Source: Pseudotabrizicola sp. (lineage in GTDB: Bacteria > Pseudomonadota > Alphaproteobacteria > Rhodobacterales > Rhodobacteraceae). From it: a stretch of 64,000 nucleotides of DNA. The translations under genes were made by a program, and so were the position numbers. Positions 46,089 through 55,723 of the stretch are shown here, in pieces. The notes under the pieces are model-generated. The model searched no databases. It was not told where the DNA came from and saw nothing but the letters and a program-made list of their open reading frames with translations. The DNA lies in NCBI RefSeq assembly GCF_030656345.1, contig NZ_JAUSNR010000015.1, forward strand, positions 62,001 through 126,000, read 5' to 3'. Each line of letters opens with the position of its first letter. Position 1 is the stretch's first letter.

Positions 46089-46738
46089 CCGAACCCGCCA
46101 TGGAGTCTGTCGAGAAAAGCCTGTTCGAGGCCCCGCCGATGGGCGAACAGGAACGCATGGTCGAGGCGATTCTGTTTGCCAGTGCCGAGCCGGTGACGGT
46201 GGCCGAACTGTCCTCGCGCATGCCGCATGGCTGCGACCCCGCCGAAGCGCTGGCGCATTTGCGCAAACGCTATGACGGGCGCGGCGTGCATCTGGTGCGG
46301 GTGGGCGATGCTTATGCGATGCGCACGGCGGGCGATCTGGGGCATCTGATGCGCAAGGAAACGGTGGAAAACCGCAAACTGTCGCGCGCGGCCATCGAAA
46401 CTCTGGCGATTGTGGCCTATCATCAGCCGGTGACGCGGGCCGAGATCGAGGAAATCCGTGGCGTGGCCGTGTCGCGCGGCACGGTGGATCAGCTGATGGA
46501 ACTGGACTGGATCCGGCTGGGCCGCCGCCGGATGACGCCGGGCCGCCCGGTGACATTCGTGGTGACGGAACATTTTCTGGACCACTTCGGTCTGGAATCG
46601 GCGCGCGATCTGCCGGGGATCAAGGAACTGCGGGCGGCGGGCCTGCTGGACAACCGGCCCTTGCCGGGGTCGATGGACAAGCCCGATGACGATGAGGATG
46701 AGGCCACTTCCGGCCAGAGCGAACTGTTCGAGGATTGA
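46085..46738 (+). CDS. scpB: Segregation and condensation protein ScpB
   Basis: A 217-residue tandem winged-helix protein that binds ScpA as a dimer. Key parts are MVEAILFASAEPVTVAELSSRM, the second winged helix starting at KLSRAAIETLAIVAYHQPVTRAEIEEIRGV and GRPVTFVVTEHFLDHFGL. The C-terminal tail is acidic and likely disordered. ATG at 46085 overlaps the ScpA stop. A small basic protein gene follows after 1 nt. Confidence 0.95.
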   Translation: MTEPAMESVEKSLFEAPPMGEQERMVEAILFASAEPVTVAELSSRMPHGCDPAEALAHLRKRYDGRGVHLVRVGDAYAMRTAGDLGHLMRKETVENRKLSRAAIETLAIVAYHQPVTRAEIEEIRGVAVSRGTVDQLMELDWIRLGRRRMTPGRPVTFVVTEHFLDHFGLESARDLPGIKELRAAGLLDNRPLPGSMDKPDDDEDEATSGQSELFED

Positions 46739-46739
46739 A

Positions 46740-46952
46740 ATGAACGTCAACCAGATCATCAACATGGTGATGCGGATTTTTGTGCGCAAAGGCGTGAACT
46801 GGGGCATCAACAAGGGCACCAAGATGGTGTCCAGAACCGGCAAACCGGCGGCAAAAGCCACCCCGGCACAGGCCAGCCAGAGCCATGAGGCGCGCGAAAC
46901 CGCCAAGCGCGCCCGCAAAGCCGCCGCCGTGACCCGGCGGATCGGGCGCTAG
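46740..46952 (+). CDS. Small basic protein after scpB, function unknown
   Basis: A 70-residue protein starting MNVNQIINMVMRIFVRKGVNWGINKG. The first half is hydrophobic and amphipathic. The second half is rich in Lys, Arg and Ala (ARETAKRARKAAAVTRR). It starts 1 nt after the scpB stop, so it is part of that operon. I recall similar small proteins next to scpB in Rhodobacterales, but no function. Membrane binding by the N-terminal helix and nucleic-acid binding by the tail are both possible. Confidence 0.7.
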   Translation: MNVNQIINMVMRIFVRKGVNWGINKGTKMVSRTGKPAAKATPAQASQSHEARETAKRARKAAAVTRRIGR

Positions 46953-47127
46953 GCTTCATCCGCCTGTCACTTTGTTGTGCGATCCCGTCCTTGTCTGGAC
47001 ATGGATCGCCCCACTTGGGCTAGGGGGCTTGTCAGCCACGTTCCGCCAGATATAGTCCGGGGTATCGGGGCAGGGCTCCCTGCACCGCAACCCTGATAGC
47101 AATCGGGATGGTGGGGTCACTCGACGG

Positions 47128-47712
47128 ATGGACGGCGATTTCAGAACTCAGTTTGTGCGCGACCCGGCGTCGCTGAAACATTACCCGGCGCTGGTGCTGA
47201 ATGCGGATTACCGCCCGCTCAGTTACTACCCGCTCAGCCTCTGGCCATGGCAAGAGGCGATCAAGGCCGCGTTCCTTGACCGGGTGCAGATCGTGGCCGA
47301 ATATGACCATGTTGTCCGAAGCCAGCGGGCCGAGTTCAGGATACCCTCGGTCGTTGTCCTCAAAGATTATGTGAAACCCCAAAAGCGCGTGGCCTTCACG
47401 CGCTTTAATCTTTTTCTGCGCGATGAGTTCTGCTGCCAGTATTGCGGGGCGCGGGGCGATCTGACCTTTGACCATGTGATCCCGCGCGCACGCGGCGGGG
47501 TGACGAGCTGGGAAAATGTGGTGGCCGCCTGCAGCCCGTGCAACCTGCGCAAGGGGTCAAAGACCCTGCGCCAGTCTGGCCTGCACCTGAACCGCACCCC
47601 ACGCGCCCCGAATGCCGAGGAAATGCAGGCCCATGGCCGCCGCTTCCCGCCCAATTACCTGCATGACAGCTGGATGGATTACCTGTACTGGGATGCCGAG
47701 CTGGACGCCTAA
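47128..47712 (+). CDS. HNH endonuclease-family protein
   Basis: A 194-residue soluble protein with a complete HNH module near the C-terminus. CQYCG and CSPCN provide four cysteines for a structural zinc. FDHVIPRARGGVTSWENVVAA contains the His, Asn and metal-binding residues. The N-terminal 80 residues (LVLNADYRPLSYYPLSLWPWQEAI) are typical of the widespread chromosomal HNH family (COG1403) with unknown substrate. No phage genes are adjacent. The 175-nt leader contains a small hairpin GCAGGG-CT-CCCTGC at 47070-47083 but no recognisable riboswitch. Confidence 0.9.
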   Translation: MDGDFRTQFVRDPASLKHYPALVLNADYRPLSYYPLSLWPWQEAIKAAFLDRVQIVAEYDHVVRSQRAEFRIPSVVVLKDYVKPQKRVAFTRFNLFLRDEFCCQYCGARGDLTFDHVIPRARGGVTSWENVVAACSPCNLRKGSKTLRQSGLHLNRTPRAPNAEEMQAHGRRFPPNYLHDSWMDYLYWDAELDA

Positions 47713-47794
47713 ATTGATTGCATTGAAACAGAAGCGTTTTGATCCGGCTGCACCCAATGCTAGACTTCATCCCGAGGCTTGGGTAAAAGGTCTG

Positions 47795-47808
47795 CGTTAG
47801 CGCTAACG
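47795..47808. promoter_or_regulatory. LacI-type operator CGTTAGCGCTAACG upstream of zwf
   Basis: A perfect 14-bp palindrome with the central CG of LacI/GalR-family operators (GTTAGCGCTAAC core), 27-40 nt upstream of the zwf ATG. It is placed to control the zwf-pgl-pgi operon. The repressor gene is not in the window. Confidence 0.8.
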
Positions 47809-47834
47809 GCGTCCGCAGCAGCAAGGATTTCCAC

Positions 47835-49286
47835 ATGGTTTCGCGTGTTATTCCGGTCGAGGTCTTCGATCTTGTGATCTTTGGCGGCACCGGCGATCTT
47901 GCCCGGCGCAAGATTCTGCCCGGATTGTACCGCCGCTTTCTGGCCGGGCAAATGACCGCCGACAGCCGGATCATCGGCGCCGCGCGCGGTGAGCTGACCG
48001 ATGAAGACTTCCGCAAGATGGTGCGCGACGCGATTGACGAATTCGTGCCCAAGGATCGCCGCGACGACGCGGTGATCACTGAGTTTCTGTCGCGCCTGCA
48101 CTACGTGGCCATTGATGCCAAGGGCGAAGGCGGCTGGGATGCGCTGAAAGCCATGATGCGCGACGGGGTGGTGCGGGCGTTCTATTTCTCGGTCGCCCCG
48201 GCCCTGTTCGGCGATATTGCGCTGCGGCTGAAATCCCATGACGTGGCAGACGATTCCGCCCGGATCGTGGTGGAAAAACCCTTCGGTCGGGACTTGGCAA
48301 CCGCCAAGTCGCTGAACGCCACACTGGCCCAGCACTTCCTTGAGACACAGATCTACCGGATCGACCATTATCTGGGCAAGGAAACCGTGCAGAACCTGAT
48401 GGCGGTGCGCTTTGCCAATATCCTGTTCGAGCCGCTGTGGAAGGCGGAATACGTCGACCATGTGCAGATCACCGTCGCCGAAACCGTCAGCGTCGATGGG
48501 CGCGGGGCCTATTACGACAAATCGGGCGCGATGCGCGATATGGTGCAGAACCATATGATGCAGCTCTTGTGCCTGATCGCGATGGAGCCGCCCTATCACT
48601 TCGACCCCGATGCGGTGCGCGATGAAAAGCTGAAGGTCATCCGTGCGCTGGACCCGGTGTCGCAAAGCGATATCGTGCGCGGCCAGTATCTGGCCGGGGG
48701 CGGGCAGGGCGGTTATCTGGAACATTGCGAAAATGCCTCCAGCCTTACTGAGAGCTACATCGCGCTGAAGGTGAATGTGTCGAACTGGCGCTGGAAGGGC
48801 ACGCCGTTCTATCTGCGCACCGGCAAGCGGCTGCGGGCGCGGGCGAGCGAGATCGCCATCACCTTCCGCGAGCCGCCGCATTCCATTTTTGACGACGCGA
48901 AAGGCTGGCGCGAAAACGTGCTGGTGATCCGGTTGCAGCCCGATGAAGGCATGAACCTGATGGTGATGATCAAGGAACCGGGACCGGGCGGCATGCGCCT
49001 GATGCAGGTGCCGCTGGACATGTCCTTTGCCGGCGTGCTGGGCGATGAGGCCGAGGATATTCCCGACGCCTACGAGCGGCTGATCATGGATGTGATCCGC
49101 GGCAACCAGACCCTGTTCATGCGGGGCGATGAGGTCGAGGCCGCCTGGGCCTGGACCGACCCGATCATCGAAGGCTGGAACGCCACCGGCGCCAGGCCGC
49201 AGGGCTATGACGCGGGATCTTCCGGGCCCGAAGACGCGTTGATGCTGATGCACCGCGACGGGCGGCGCTGGCGGGAGATACGCTGA
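47835..49286 (+). CDS. zwf: Glucose-6-phosphate 1-dehydrogenase
   Basis: A 483-residue NAD(P)-dependent glucose-6-phosphate dehydrogenase, the entry to the oxidative pentose-phosphate and Entner-Doudoroff pathways. It has the coenzyme loop VIFGGTGDLARRKILPGLY, EKPFGRD and the active-site RIDHYLGKE. It is the first gene of zwf-pgl-pgi: its TGA overlaps the pgl ATG by one base. A LacI-type operator lies 27 nt upstream. In Rhodobacterales sugar catabolism runs mostly through the Entner-Doudoroff route, which explains this gene order. Confidence 0.97.
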   Translation: MVSRVIPVEVFDLVIFGGTGDLARRKILPGLYRRFLAGQMTADSRIIGAARGELTDEDFRKMVRDAIDEFVPKDRRDDAVITEFLSRLHYVAIDAKGEGGWDALKAMMRDGVVRAFYFSVAPALFGDIALRLKSHDVADDSARIVVEKPFGRDLATAKSLNATLAQHFLETQIYRIDHYLGKETVQNLMAVRFANILFEPLWKAEYVDHVQITVAETVSVDGRGAYYDKSGAMRDMVQNHMMQLLCLIAMEPPYHFDPDAVRDEKLKVIRALDPVSQSDIVRGQYLAGGGQGGYLEHCENASSLTESYIALKVNVSNWRWKGTPFYLRTGKRLRARASEIAITFREPPHSIFDDAKGWRENVLVIRLQPDEGMNLMVMIKEPGPGGMRLMQVPLDMSFAGVLGDEAEDIPDAYERLIMDVIRGNQTLFMRGDEVEAAWAWTDPIIEGWNATGARPQGYDAGSSGPEDALMLMHRDGRRWREIR

Positions 49287-49957
49287 TGGATTTTGTAACC
49301 TACCCTGATGCCGAGATGATGTATCTGGCACTGGCCAAGCAGATGGCCAGCGAATTGGGCGCATTTCTGCGCCGCGATGGCCATGCCACGCTGTGCGTGC
49401 CGGGCGGCACCACGCCGGGCCCGGTGTTCGACACGCTGTCAGGCGTCGATCTGGACTGGCCCAATGTGGCGGTGTTTCTGAACGATGAACGCTGGGTGCC
49501 GGAAAGCAACCCGCGATCAAACACCCGGTTGCTGCGCGAACGTCTGCTGCGTGGGCCTGCGGCATCGGCCAATCTTGTGCCACTCTATGCCCCTGCCGAT
49601 CAGCTCGAAGACATGCTCGACGCGCTGTCGGCGGGCATTGCGCCGCATCTGCCGATCTCGGTCCTGCTGCTGGGGATGGGGGCGGATATGCACACCGCCA
49701 GCCTGTTTCCGGGCGCCGATCTGCTGGAACAGGCGCTTGCCTCAGACGCGCCGGTGCTGATGGCGCTGCGGGCCGAGGCGGCGGGCGAGCCGCGCATCAC
49801 CCTGTCAGCGCAGGCGCTCAAGACCGCGTTTCACACCCATATCCTGATCAAGGGTGCGGAAAAGCGCGCAGCGCTGGAGCGCGCCCAAACCCTGTCCGTC
49901 GCGGAGGCGCCGGTGCGCGCCGTGCTGGATGTTGCAACCGTTCACTGGACCGAATGA
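49286..49957 (+). CDS. pgl: 6-phosphogluconolactonase
   Basis: A 223-residue lactonase of the Pgl/NagB fold that opens 6-phosphogluconolactone made by Zwf. Typical segments are [24 protein letters not shown] and [17 protein letters not shown]. Its ATG shares its first base with the zwf stop, which secures coupled translation. pgi starts 1 nt after its stop. Confidence 0.95.
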   Translation: MDFVTYPDAEMMYLALAKQMASELGAFLRRDGHATLCVPGGTTPGPVFDTLSGVDLDWPNVAVFLNDERWVPESNPRSNTRLLRERLLRGPAASANLVPLYAPADQLEDMLDALSAGIAPHLPISVLLLGMGADMHTASLFPGADLLEQALASDAPVLMALRAEAAGEPRITLSAQALKTAFHTHILIKGAEKRAALERAQTLSVAEAPVRAVLDVATVHWTE

Positions 49958-49958
49958 C

Positions 49959-51560
<1,602 letters not shown>

Positions 51561-51570
51561 TCCTTCATCT

Positions 51571-51614
51571 TGATAAAAATACTCTGGGGGTCCGGGGGCA
51601 AAGCCCCCGGGGCC
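51571..51614. repeat. Rhodobacterales-type intergenic repeat with terminator-like hairpin
   Basis: TGATAAAAATACTCTGGGGG is followed by the 8-bp stem CCGGGGGC-AAA-GCCCCCGG (51592-51610), between the convergent pgi and ridA. I recall this AAAATACTC/CCGGGGG pattern as common at gene ends in Rhodobacteraceae. It has no proper T-run. Confidence 0.55.
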
Positions 51615-51616
51615 GG

Positions 51617-51970
51617 TCATTTCAGCGCAGCGGTGACGATCACTTCAACCAGATAGTCCGGCGTCGCCAGCTTCGCCTCACCCGTCGCACGCGCAGGCGT
51701 ATGGCCTTGCGGCACCCAAGCATCCCAGACCGCATTCATCTCGGCAAAATCCGCCATATCGGCCATCCAGATCTGCGCCGACAGGATGCGGGTCTTGTCG
51801 GTACCGGCCTGCGCCAGAATCCGGTCCACCTCGGCCAGACAGTCGCGGGTCTGATCCGCCACCGGCGCACCCGGCGTCCCGACCTGACCGGCCAGCCAGA
51901 TGATCCCGTTGTAACACACAGCCTCGCTCATACGCGCGCCGGTGCCGATGCGTGTGATATCGTCGTTCAT
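51617..51970 (-). CDS. RidA-family enamine/imine deaminase
   Basis: A 117-residue protein of the RidA/YjgF family. YNGIIWLAGQVGT and the C-terminal half with VEVIVTAALK match the fold, a trimer with active sites between subunits. The catalytic Arg is expected in TPARATGEAKLATPD. Members clear reactive enamines from PLP enzymes, but many paralogues have other substrates. The ATG at 51970 has no strong ribosome site. It stands alone next to a tRNA gene. Confidence 0.88.
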   Translation of the reverse strand: MNDDITRIGTGARMSEAVCYNGIIWLAGQVGTPGAPVADQTRDCLAEVDRILAQAGTDKTRILSAQIWMADMADFAEMNAVWDAWVPQGHTPARATGEAKLATPDYLVEVIVTAALK

Positions 51971-52062
51971 GGGGCAACTCCGCTTGTGAAAATCCCCCGC
52001 CTGCCTAGCGGGCGGGCCCGGCAAAGGGAAGGGGGGTTGCCTGCGGATTGTGAGGGCGGGAT

Positions 52063-52136
52063 TGGAGCGGGTGAAGGGAATCGAACCCTCGTCATCAGCT
52101 TGGGAAGCTGCTTCTCTACCATTGAGATACACCCGC
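52063..52136 (-). tRNA. tRNA-Gly (anticodon CCC)
   Basis: The minus strand folds into a full cloverleaf. The acceptor GCGGGTG pairs with CACCCGC. The D arm is TCTC-N7-GAGA. The anticodon loop TTCCCAA has CCC at positions 34-36. The T arm is GAGGG-TTCGATT-CCCTT, and CCA is encoded after discriminator T. CCC reads GGG glycine codons. Confidence 0.95.
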
Positions 52137-52228
52137 GTCGCAGATTGAATATCTGGTGTGCAGGCCAAGTGCAAGACACCGCTGCGGGGGTGGGATTCAC
52201 TTTTTGCGGCAAGCGCCGCTGCGTTCTG

Positions 52229-52948
52229 CTACGGATCTTCGCCTTCGGCTTCTGTCGCGACCGATGCGTCACCGCCAAGTGCGTTGTAGCGGCGGTCGGC
52301 CAGCCATTGCAGGCGTTTGGCCTGGGTCAGCAGCACCCGGCGCAGGCCGCCCTGCACCTTTCGTTCGGCAATCACCTGTGCCAGCCGTGACAGGATCAGC
52401 GCGCGCCGGGCGGTACGGAAATCGGGGTGCGCGCGGATTTTGTGCACATGATCCGACACGATGCGCCAGCGCAACGAGGGCGGGGCGGTGACGGCAACCA
52501 CCGGCAGCGGCGGATCTTTTTCGTTCAGCACCGCCTTGAAGGTGCTGTCGGCAATGGCGGTCTGATAGACCAGATGCTCCAGCGCGTTCAGATGGGCGCG
52601 GGCGACCGGATCGGCCTTTGGCGTGCGTTCAAACTGGGGCAGGGGCCAGACCTCGATCTCGAACACCTCGAACGGGTCGAGCACGGACATCGCCACCGCA
52701 TCGGTGCGCTGGTTGGTCAGGTGACGGCGGATGCGGGTGCTGATCTTTTCCTTGGTCTGGCCGACATAGATCGGCTCACCGTCGTAATCGAAAAACGCAT
52801 AGACGCCCCAGGTGAACGACCCGACCGGGCGGCTGCGGCCTGCGACCGGATCGTCAAACGGGGCCGACAGAAACTCCGCCAGATTGGCCCGCAGATCCTC
52901 GGTCTCGAACGGCGGGAAATTGGTGTCATCCGGGTTTCTGTCTGCCAT
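52229..52948 (-). CDS. GIY-YIG restriction endonuclease (Eco29kI-like)
   Basis: A 239-residue nuclease. The GIY-YIG core is visible: GVY at 48-50, YVG at 61-63, Arg72 and His76 spaced as in the family, Glu124 in NALEHLVYQ for the metal, and a later Asn (142). This arrangement and length resemble Eco29kI, a type II enzyme cutting CCGCGG. It follows the C5 methyltransferase after 9 nt on the same strand, the standard layout of a restriction-modification pair. CCGCGG occurs many times in the right-hand part of the window, so either the site is protected or the specificity differs. Confidence 0.82.
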   Translation of the reverse strand: MADRNPDDTNFPPFETEDLRANLAEFLSAPFDDPVAGRSRPVGSFTWGVYAFFDYDGEPIYVGQTKEKISTRIRRHLTNQRTDAVAMSVLDPFEVFEIEVWPLPQFERTPKADPVARAHLNALEHLVYQTAIADSTFKAVLNEKDPPLPVVAVTAPPSLRWRIVSDHVHKIRAHPDFRTARRALILSRLAQVIAERKVQGGLRRVLLTQAKRLQWLADRRYNALGGDASVATEAEGEDP

Positions 52949-52957
52949 TCCGGATGC

Positions 52958-54103
52958 TTATGCCACCAAAGCCAGCCGGTTGCGCCGCAGCACAGGCTCA
53001 AAAATCGCCGTCGCCAGATGGCGCACCACCGGCACCGCCACGCCGTCGCCCGCCAGTTTATAGGCGTCATTGTAACGGTCCGGCAGAATGAACGTATCGG
53101 GCAGGCCCATCAGGCTGACCGCTTCGCGCGGCGACAAAAGGCGCGAGCGCACGCTTTGCCCTTCGACCAGCATGATGGTCTGGCGGCTGGACCCGCCCGA
53201 CGGTGTGCGCAGGCAGCCGGCGATATCGTCAAACCGGACCTCGGCCCGCTGGCGCTTCAGCCCCGCCGCATCGGTGCGGGTGCGGCGGTAAATCGTGCCG
53301 ATCTTGCGGCTGCCAAGCTGCTGTGCCGCCTCAACCTTGCTGCGGTTCAGGTCGGACATCAGGGACAGCAGATAGCTGGTTTCCGCCGCCGTGTGCCAGA
53401 CCACCCCCTGCGGCTGATCTTCGATCAGATCCGACAGTGCCGATGTGCGCGACGCGGGCACCGGCAGGTTCCACCAGACCCAGCGCGCGCGGGCACTGGG
53501 CGACAGCAGGGCCTGACCTTCGATCAGCGCGGGCGGATGCCAGACCGCAGACGGCGCGTCTTGGGTGCAGCCGTCAGGCAGGCGCAGATCGCCGCGCACG
53601 CCGATGATGAAAAACCGCGGGCGCGATTGGGGCAGGAAGTGCACCGCATCCACCACCACCGCGCCAAACCGATAGCCAAGGCCGGAAAACGCCGCCGCCA
53701 GCGTGGCAAAATCGCGGCCGCCATTGCTGGTGATCGCGCCAGACACATTTTCAACCGCCACCATCTTCGGGCCGCGCCCCTGCGCGTTCAGGTCGCGCAC
53801 CAGCTGCCAGAACGGTCTGAACATGCCCGAGCGTTTGCCCGCCAGCCCCGCGCCCTTGCCCGCAAGCGACAGATCCTGGCAGGGAAACGAGGCCCAGACC
53901 AGATCGGCGGTGCCCGGCACCTCATCCGCCGTGACCTGTGCCACGTCTTTCAGCAGCAGTTCCGTGCCGCCATGGTGGTTGGCGCGGTAGCTGACCGCCT
54001 TTTTCGGGTCGATGTCATTGGCGAACAGGCAGGTCCAGTCTGGCCCGAGGCCAAAGCCCGCCATGCCACCACCGGCGAAGAAATCGTAATAGGTGTGCGG
54101 CAT
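52958..54103 (-). CDS. DNA (cytosine-5-)-methyltransferase
   Basis: A 381-residue C5 methyltransferase. Motif I is YDFFAGGGMAGFGLG, motif IV with catalytic Cys75 is FPCQDLSLAGKG, motif VI is ENV (118-120), and motif VIII is PQSRPRFF. The C-terminal motif X region (YKLAGDGVAVPVV) closes the fold. The target recognition domain is about 200-310. It is the first gene of the pair with the GIY-YIG nuclease, so methylation could be established first. Alone it could be a regulatory methylase, but the adjacent nuclease favours type II restriction-modification. Confidence 0.92.
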   Translation of the reverse strand: MPHTYYDFFAGGGMAGFGLGPDWTCLFANDIDPKKAVSYRANHHGGTELLLKDVAQVTADEVPGTADLVWASFPCQDLSLAGKGAGLAGKRSGMFRPFWQLVRDLNAQGRGPKMVAVENVSGAITSNGGRDFATLAAAFSGLGYRFGAVVVDAVHFLPQSRPRFFIIGVRGDLRLPDGCTQDAPSAVWHPPALIEGQALLSPSARARWVWWNLPVPASRTSALSDLIEDQPQGVVWHTAAETSYLLSLMSDLNRSKVEAAQQLGSRKIGTIYRRTRTDAAGLKRQRAEVRFDDIAGCLRTPSGGSSRQTIMLVEGQSVRSRLLSPREAVSLMGLPDTFILPDRYNDAYKLAGDGVAVPVVRHLATAIFEPVLRRNRLALVA

Positions 54104-54240
54104 GATCCCTCCGTCTTTCCCTGCTGGTTAGCGCAAGCGGTTGTGTCTTGTCCAAGACTATCCGGCAGCACAGTCGAAGGTGGCGCAAAAACCGACGGCG
54201 TTCAAGAACAAACTGGCAACAATGAGCGCCCGCGAAATGG

Positions 54241-54271
54241 AAAACCCCCCGATGCCAGGGGCACCGGGGGG
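54241..54271 (-). terminator. Terminator between the fasciclin and methyltransferase genes
   Basis: 12-bp stem CCCCCCGGTGCC / GGCATCGGGGGG (one mismatch) with a 3-nt loop, followed by TTTT on the minus strand. A second hairpin, GCGCGG(A)GGGAGT-G-ACTCCC-CGCGC at 54341-54365, lies directly after the fasciclin stop. The rest of the 271-nt gap shows no gene. Confidence 0.78.
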
Positions 54272-54374
54272 CTGGGCAGCACATGGGCCACACCGCGTCT
54301 GGGGACATTGATCAGCGGCAGACCCATGCGCGCCACCAAAGCGCGGAGGGAGTGACTCCCCGCGCGAGGGTGTC

Positions 54375-54917
54375 TTACATCGCTGGCAGCAGGACGGTGT
54401 CGATCACATGGATCACGCCGTTCGACTGTTTCACATCGGCGATGGTGACCGTGGCCACATTGCCCATGCCATCGGTGATCTTGACGGCATCGCCGTCCAT
54501 CGCGGCAGTGAACTCGCAGCCGCCGACGGTGCCGATCTTGTGCATGCCGCCGTCATCCGCGATCATCTTCACGATGTCGGTCGACATCGCATTGGCGGCC
54601 ACGACGTGACAGGTCAGGATCTTGGTCAGCTGATCCTTGTTTTCCGACATCAGCAGGGTTTCGACCGTGCCGGCGGGCAGCTTGGCAAAGGCGTCATTCG
54701 TCGGGGCAAACACGGTGAACGGACCTGTGCCGGACAGGGTTTCGACCAGACCGGCGGCCTGAACGGCAGCCACCAGCGTGGTGTGATCGGCCGAGTTCAC
54801 GGCGTTTTCAATGATGTTCTTGTCCTCGAACATCGCGGCTCCGCCGACCATCGGGTTTTCGGCAAAGGCTGCCACGGTGGACAGGGCAAGGATCGAGGCT
54901 GCAAGTGTGAATTTCAT
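54375..54917 (-). CDS. Secreted fasciclin (FAS1) domain protein
   Basis: A 180-residue exported protein. The signal peptide (about 1-19, cut after AAFA) precedes one FAS1 domain with NIIENAVNSADHTTLVAAVQAAGL, GPFTVFAPTNDAFAKLP and ADVKQSNGVIHVIDTVLLP. Two cysteines, in TCHVV and GGCEF, may pair. FAS1 proteins are adhesion or surface proteins. An ECF-type promoter is seen upstream, and the ECF sigma and RskA-like anti-sigma genes lie 159 nt upstream on the same strand. In Mycobacterium SigK/RskA control the fasciclin antigens MPT70/83. Confidence 0.92.
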   Translation of the reverse strand: MKFTLAASILALSTVAAFAENPMVGGAAMFEDKNIIENAVNSADHTTLVAAVQAAGLVETLSGTGPFTVFAPTNDAFAKLPAGTVETLLMSENKDQLTKILTCHVVAANAMSTDIVKMIADDGGMHKIGTVGGCEFTAAMDGDAVKITDGMGNVATVTIADVKQSNGVIHVIDTVLLPAM

Positions 54918-54965
54918 CAGACATCTCCCGGAAAGCTGAGGCAGGATCATCCTGCCTTCACCAAT

Positions 54966-54995
54966 GGATACGAGAGGCTGTCGGGGCAAGTTTCA
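54966..54995 (-). promoter_or_regulatory. ECF-sigma promoter of the fasciclin gene
   Basis: Minus strand TGAAAC (54990-54995), 17 nt spacer, CGTATCC (54966-54972). Both elements and the spacing fit a group-IV sigma promoter. It is about 50 nt upstream of the fasciclin ATG. The adjacent ECF sigma is the natural candidate. Confidence 0.7.
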
Positions 54996-55075
54996 GGTGC
55001 GCGCAGAAATATTCGTCAGAATGTTTGCGGGGCGCTGATGGCCGGCCCTGCCTGCACTGCAGGCAGGGCGCGCGC

Positions 55076-55723
55076 CTAGAGCTCGGCGGTCAGGATGACC
55101 GGGCCGGTGGGGGCGCCGGTGGGCGACCCGCCTGCGGGTTCGACCGACACGGCCAGCAGCCAGCCTGCGGGCGGACGCGGGTATTCCACATCCAGCGGGT
55201 CGGTGCCCAGCAGGCCCAGCGACACCGGGGCCGCGCCGGGGGCAATCACCCAAAGCTCATGGGTCTGGCCTTCGGGGGCAGGTGTGCCGGACACGCGGGT
55301 CACCATCAGCGTGTTGCCATCGTGCCGGGCTTCATACACCAGTGCTGCATCCGGGCTGCCAAGGCTGGCAATCACCTCTCCGGGGGCGGAGGGCGGCATC
55401 AGCAGGAACACGCCAAAGCCGACAACCGCCGCTGTGACCGCACCGGCCAGCCACAGACGCCAGCCGCCGCGCAAGGTCGCGACCTTGGGGAACAGCCGCG
55501 ATTCGATGCGCGGCAACAGATCGGGCGGCACCGGCACAGAGGCATAGGCCTCATTCAGCGGGGCCAGATGCGCGACCCAGGCCGAGACCTGTGCCGCAAA
55601 TGCGGCATCTGTCTTCAGCCGCTCTTCCACGGCCAGCCGTTCGGACAGGTCGAGCACGCCCAGCACATATTCTGCGGCCAGCGCGTCATCTTCTTCCTGC
55701 GGGGTGAGGGGGGCGTCGGTCAT
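55076..55723 (-). CDS. RskA-like anti-sigma factor
   Basis: A 215-residue membrane-bound anti-sigma factor. The cytoplasmic zinc-less anti-sigma domain (EEDDALAAEYVLGVLDLSERLAVEERL...) comes before a membrane helix (about 96-113). The periplasmic RskA domain has LMVTRVSGTPAPEGQTHELWVIAPG and a C-terminal AGWLLAVSVEPAGGSPTG. It keeps the partner sigma inactive at the membrane until proteolysis frees it. Its ATG overlaps the sigma stop by 4 nt. Confidence 0.9.
   Translation of the reverse strand: MTDAPLTPQEEDDALAAEYVLGVLDLSERLAVEERLKTDAAFAAQVSAWVAHLAPLNEAYASVPVPPDLLPRIESRLFPKVATLRGGWRLWLAGAVTAAVVGFGVFLLMPPSAPGEVIASLGSPDAALVYEARHDGNTLMVTRVSGTPAPEGQTHELWVIAPGAAPVSLGLLGTDPLDVEYPRPPAGWLLAVSVEPAGGSPTGAPTGPVILTAEL

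Noticed and set aside
46953..47127. Riboswitch or 4.5S RNA in the leader of the HNH gene
   Set aside because: Only a small GCAGGG-CT-CCCTGC hairpin was found; no known riboswitch core or SRP RNA tetraloop pattern could be matched.
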